A DNA stretch of 64,000 nucleotides from Rhodospirillum sp. (GTDB lineage: Bacteria > Pseudomonadota > Alphaproteobacteria > Dongiales > Dongiaceae), in the NCBI GenBank assembly GCA_013822765.1, contig PNKY01000005.1, positions 124,001 to 188,000 of the forward strand. The letters are read 5' to 3'. The notes under the pieces are model-generated. The model had not been told where the DNA came from. It saw nothing but the letters and a program-made list of their open reading frames with translations, and did no database searches. The translations under genes and the position numbers were made by a program. Positions 62,690 to 64,000 of the stretch are shown piece after piece. Position 1 is the first letter of the stretch. The number at the start of each line of letters is the position of its first letter.

Positions 62690-63483
62690 TTGCAGGTCTG
62701 CGGTTCGAGCATCTCGAGCTTGCGCAGGGTGCCGAGGACCGGCAGCCCGCCGAACTCGAAATTGACGCGCGAGACGACGCCGTTGTCGAACAGCTGGATG
62801 CTCTGCTCGAAGTCCGGCGTGCCGTCCGGCAGGTTCTGCACGAAGAAGGCAAAATCGACATGGCGCGAGGCAACGCCCTTGAGCGGCGCGAAGTCTTCCG
62901 CCTTGGTCTTGCCGTCCGCTTCGGATGGCCCGAAGCCGGCGCTGATCTCCACCGGCTTCTCATCGACCGTCGCATCGAAGATCTGGGCGAGGAACACGGT
63001 CTCGCCGTTGCCGGCGCGCTCGATCAGCTCCAGCGTATGCTGCACGGGCAGCAGCACCACCGGGATGTCGGTCTCGCCCTTCGAGGGCAACTCGGTGGTC
63101 AGCCTGCCGTCGGCGCCGGCCTTCGGGTAGACCAGCTCGCCGCGGCGCTGGTTGCCGGTGCTGCCGTCCTGGCTGTCCTTGATGAAGTAGCGGTAGCTCG
63201 ATCCGTCCTTGGCTTCCCAGGTTGCCTGGCTCCATTCGAAGCGATGGCCCTCGCCGTCCGGCGCCGACACGTCGAGGCCGGCCTTCTGGTTGACGCTCCA
63301 GCCTTCGCAATCGTCCATCAGCTCGTAGGTGAGGAGGCCGCGCAAGGCGCCGCTGCGCCCGAAGCCGCCGGCGGATTTGGCGCTGAGTTCATAGACCGCG
63401 CGGTGCGGCACCAGCTGTGCCGCCTGCGCGGCGCCGGCCGCGATTGCCAGCACGCTCGTCGAAAGTGCAAAAGCCTTCGTCAT
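62686..63483 (-). CDS. eipB: EipB family periplasmic envelope-integrity protein (DUF1849)
   Basis: A protein of about 265 residues from the ATG at 63483, which gives a compact signal peptide (MTKAFALSTSVLAIAAGAAQ, cut near AAQA); starts at 63504 and 63537 (GTG) give longer tails. The mature chain has LVPHRAVYELSAKSAGG, a disulphide-prone Cys in LMDDCEGWSVNQK and a C-terminal LEPQTCN Cys. In Brucella EipB is needed for envelope integrity and interacts with TtpA. The family is found only in alphaproteobacteria. Confidence 0.88.
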   Translation of the reverse strand: MTKAFALSTSVLAIAAGAAQAAQLVPHRAVYELSAKSAGGFGRSGALRGLLTYELMDDCEGWSVNQKAGLDVSAPDGEGHRFEWSQATWEAKDGSSYRYFIKDSQDGSTGNQRRGELVYPKAGADGRLTTELPSKGETDIPVVLLPVQHTLELIERAGNGETVFLAQIFDATVDEKPVEISAGFGPSEADGKTKAEDFAPLKGVASRHVDFAFFVQNLPDGTPDFEQSIQLFDNGVVSRVNFEFGGLPVLGTLRKLEMLEPQTCN

Positions 63484-63628
63484 TCCAACCACTTGCCGAC
63501 GCATCCAAGAACCGCTCACCTGTCGCCTCTTCACCAATCGGGGCCGCTTTCAGAAATTATCGCATGGGCCGCATCGCCATCATAGGGCCCTCCACCGAAA
63601 GTAAAGCTTGAGGATTTCAGAGGGTTCC

Positions 63629-64000
63629 ATGCCGCAGAAGCCGACCATCTTCGTCACCCGCCGTTTGCCTGACGACGTGACGCGCCGCCTGACCAAGGAC
63701 TACGAGGCGCGGCTGAACGAGCTCGACGGCGTGCTGTCGGCGGACCAGCTGGTGAAAGGCGCGGAAGGCGCGGACGCCGTGCTGGTGACGCCGACCGACA
63801 AGCTGACTGCCGAGGTGATCGGCCGGCTGCCCAAGTCGGTCAAGATGATCGCGACTTTCTCGGTCGGCTACGAGCATATCGACCTCAACGCCGCCAAGCA
63901 GCGCGGGCTGCCGGTCTCCAACACCCCGGACGTTCTGACAGACGCGACCGCGGACATCGCGCTGCTGCTGATGCTGGGCGCGGCGCGGCGCGCCTATGAA
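63629..64000 (+). CDS. D-2-hydroxyacid (D-glycerate/glyoxylate) dehydrogenase, N-terminal part
   Basis: The first 124 codons of a gene that leaves the window. It starts MPQKPTIFVTRRLPDDVTRR and has VKMIATFSVGYEHIDLNAAK and GLPVSNTPDVLTDATADIAL, the substrate-domain motifs of the D-glycerate/glyoxylate reductase group. The NAD-binding core and the catalytic His lie beyond the window, so the substrate is uncertain. It is divergent from eipB. Confidence 0.9.
   Translation, partial: MPQKPTIFVTRRLPDDVTRRLTKDYEARLNELDGVLSADQLVKGAEGADAVLVTPTDKLTAEVIGRLPKSVKMIATFSVGYEHIDLNAAKQRGLPVSNTPDVLTDATADIALLLMLGAARRAYE

Noticed and set aside
1..64000. tRNA, rRNA, CRISPR arrays, transposases, phage genes
   Set aside because: I looked for T-loop signatures, regularly spaced short repeats and DDE or integrase motifs on both strands and saw none I could support.

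Overview
This is a GC-rich chromosomal segment of an alphaproteobacterium. The evidence is gene content and synteny: the purB / DUF1476 (ATP synthase zeta inhibitor) / purC-purS-purQ-purL-bolA-grxD block, pyrB-pyrC-plsY-dprA-topA-rnr, rpmG near pleD-divK-dinB, an EipB-family envelope protein, and a Zur site of alphaproteobacterial type. The order cannot be fixed from the sequence alone. I see no phage, insertion sequence, CRISPR array, tRNA or rRNA. Long antisense open frames are common because of the GC content and are not genes.

Layout. 1-4.6 kb: purine synthesis operon (purC, purS, purQ, purL) continuing into bolA and a CGFS glutaredoxin, minus strand. 4.75-7.6 kb: a four-gene operon behind a near-perfect Zur box: a ZnuA-type zinc-binding protein, a small CPxCGC protein, and a ZevA (DUF1007) / ZevB (NicO) pair, with no ABC permease or ATPase here. 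7.6-12 kb: NRDE protein, ATP synthase zeta inhibitor, and a purB-acetyltransferase-desaturase operon. 12-19.8 kb: redox and detoxification genes (quinone reductase, cupin, old-yellow-enzyme with an Fe-S site, AraC/SDR pair, RidA, and a saccharopine-dehydrogenase-like gene facing a TetR regulator across a 27-bp operator). 19.8-21.5 kb: a loose region of small unrecognised ORFs and a decayed PEP-CTERM protein. 21.5-24.2 kb: EamA transporter, GT61 glycosyltransferase, rpsD. 24.4-27.4 kb: glutamylpolyamine synthetase and polyamine aminotransferase (spuB/spuC-like). 27.5-33.7 kb: a chimeric glycosyltransferase, a SufR-like regulator, FMN reductase, two MFS transporters, ruvX. 33.8-41.9 kb: phytase-like esterase, CoA transferase, 3,5-diaminohexanoate dehydrogenase, a rearrangement scar, a secreted beta-helix protein, LysE, a TetR/GST pair, and a PhnB-like protein. 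42-56.4 kb: conserved housekeeping run pyrB, pyrC-like, plsY, (ASCH, rhodanese, proC-like), dprA, topA, (cupin), rnr, S41 lipoprotein protease, NUDIX, rpmG. 56.4-58.9 kb: a three-gene polysaccharide cassette. 58.9-64 kb: pleD-divK, dinB, DUF1810, eipB, and the start of a D-2-hydroxyacid dehydrogenase.

The most interesting points are the Zur-boxed zinc operon with its uncharacterised CPxCGC protein; a dispersed palindromic repeat family (three copies, all at gene-block boundaries); a recombination scar at 37.5-37.7 kb carrying the tails of a second LysE and a second CoA transferase; a stand-alone kdd gene; a pyrC product that lacks the metal-binding HxH; and an exopolysaccharide cassette inserted between rpmG and pleD.
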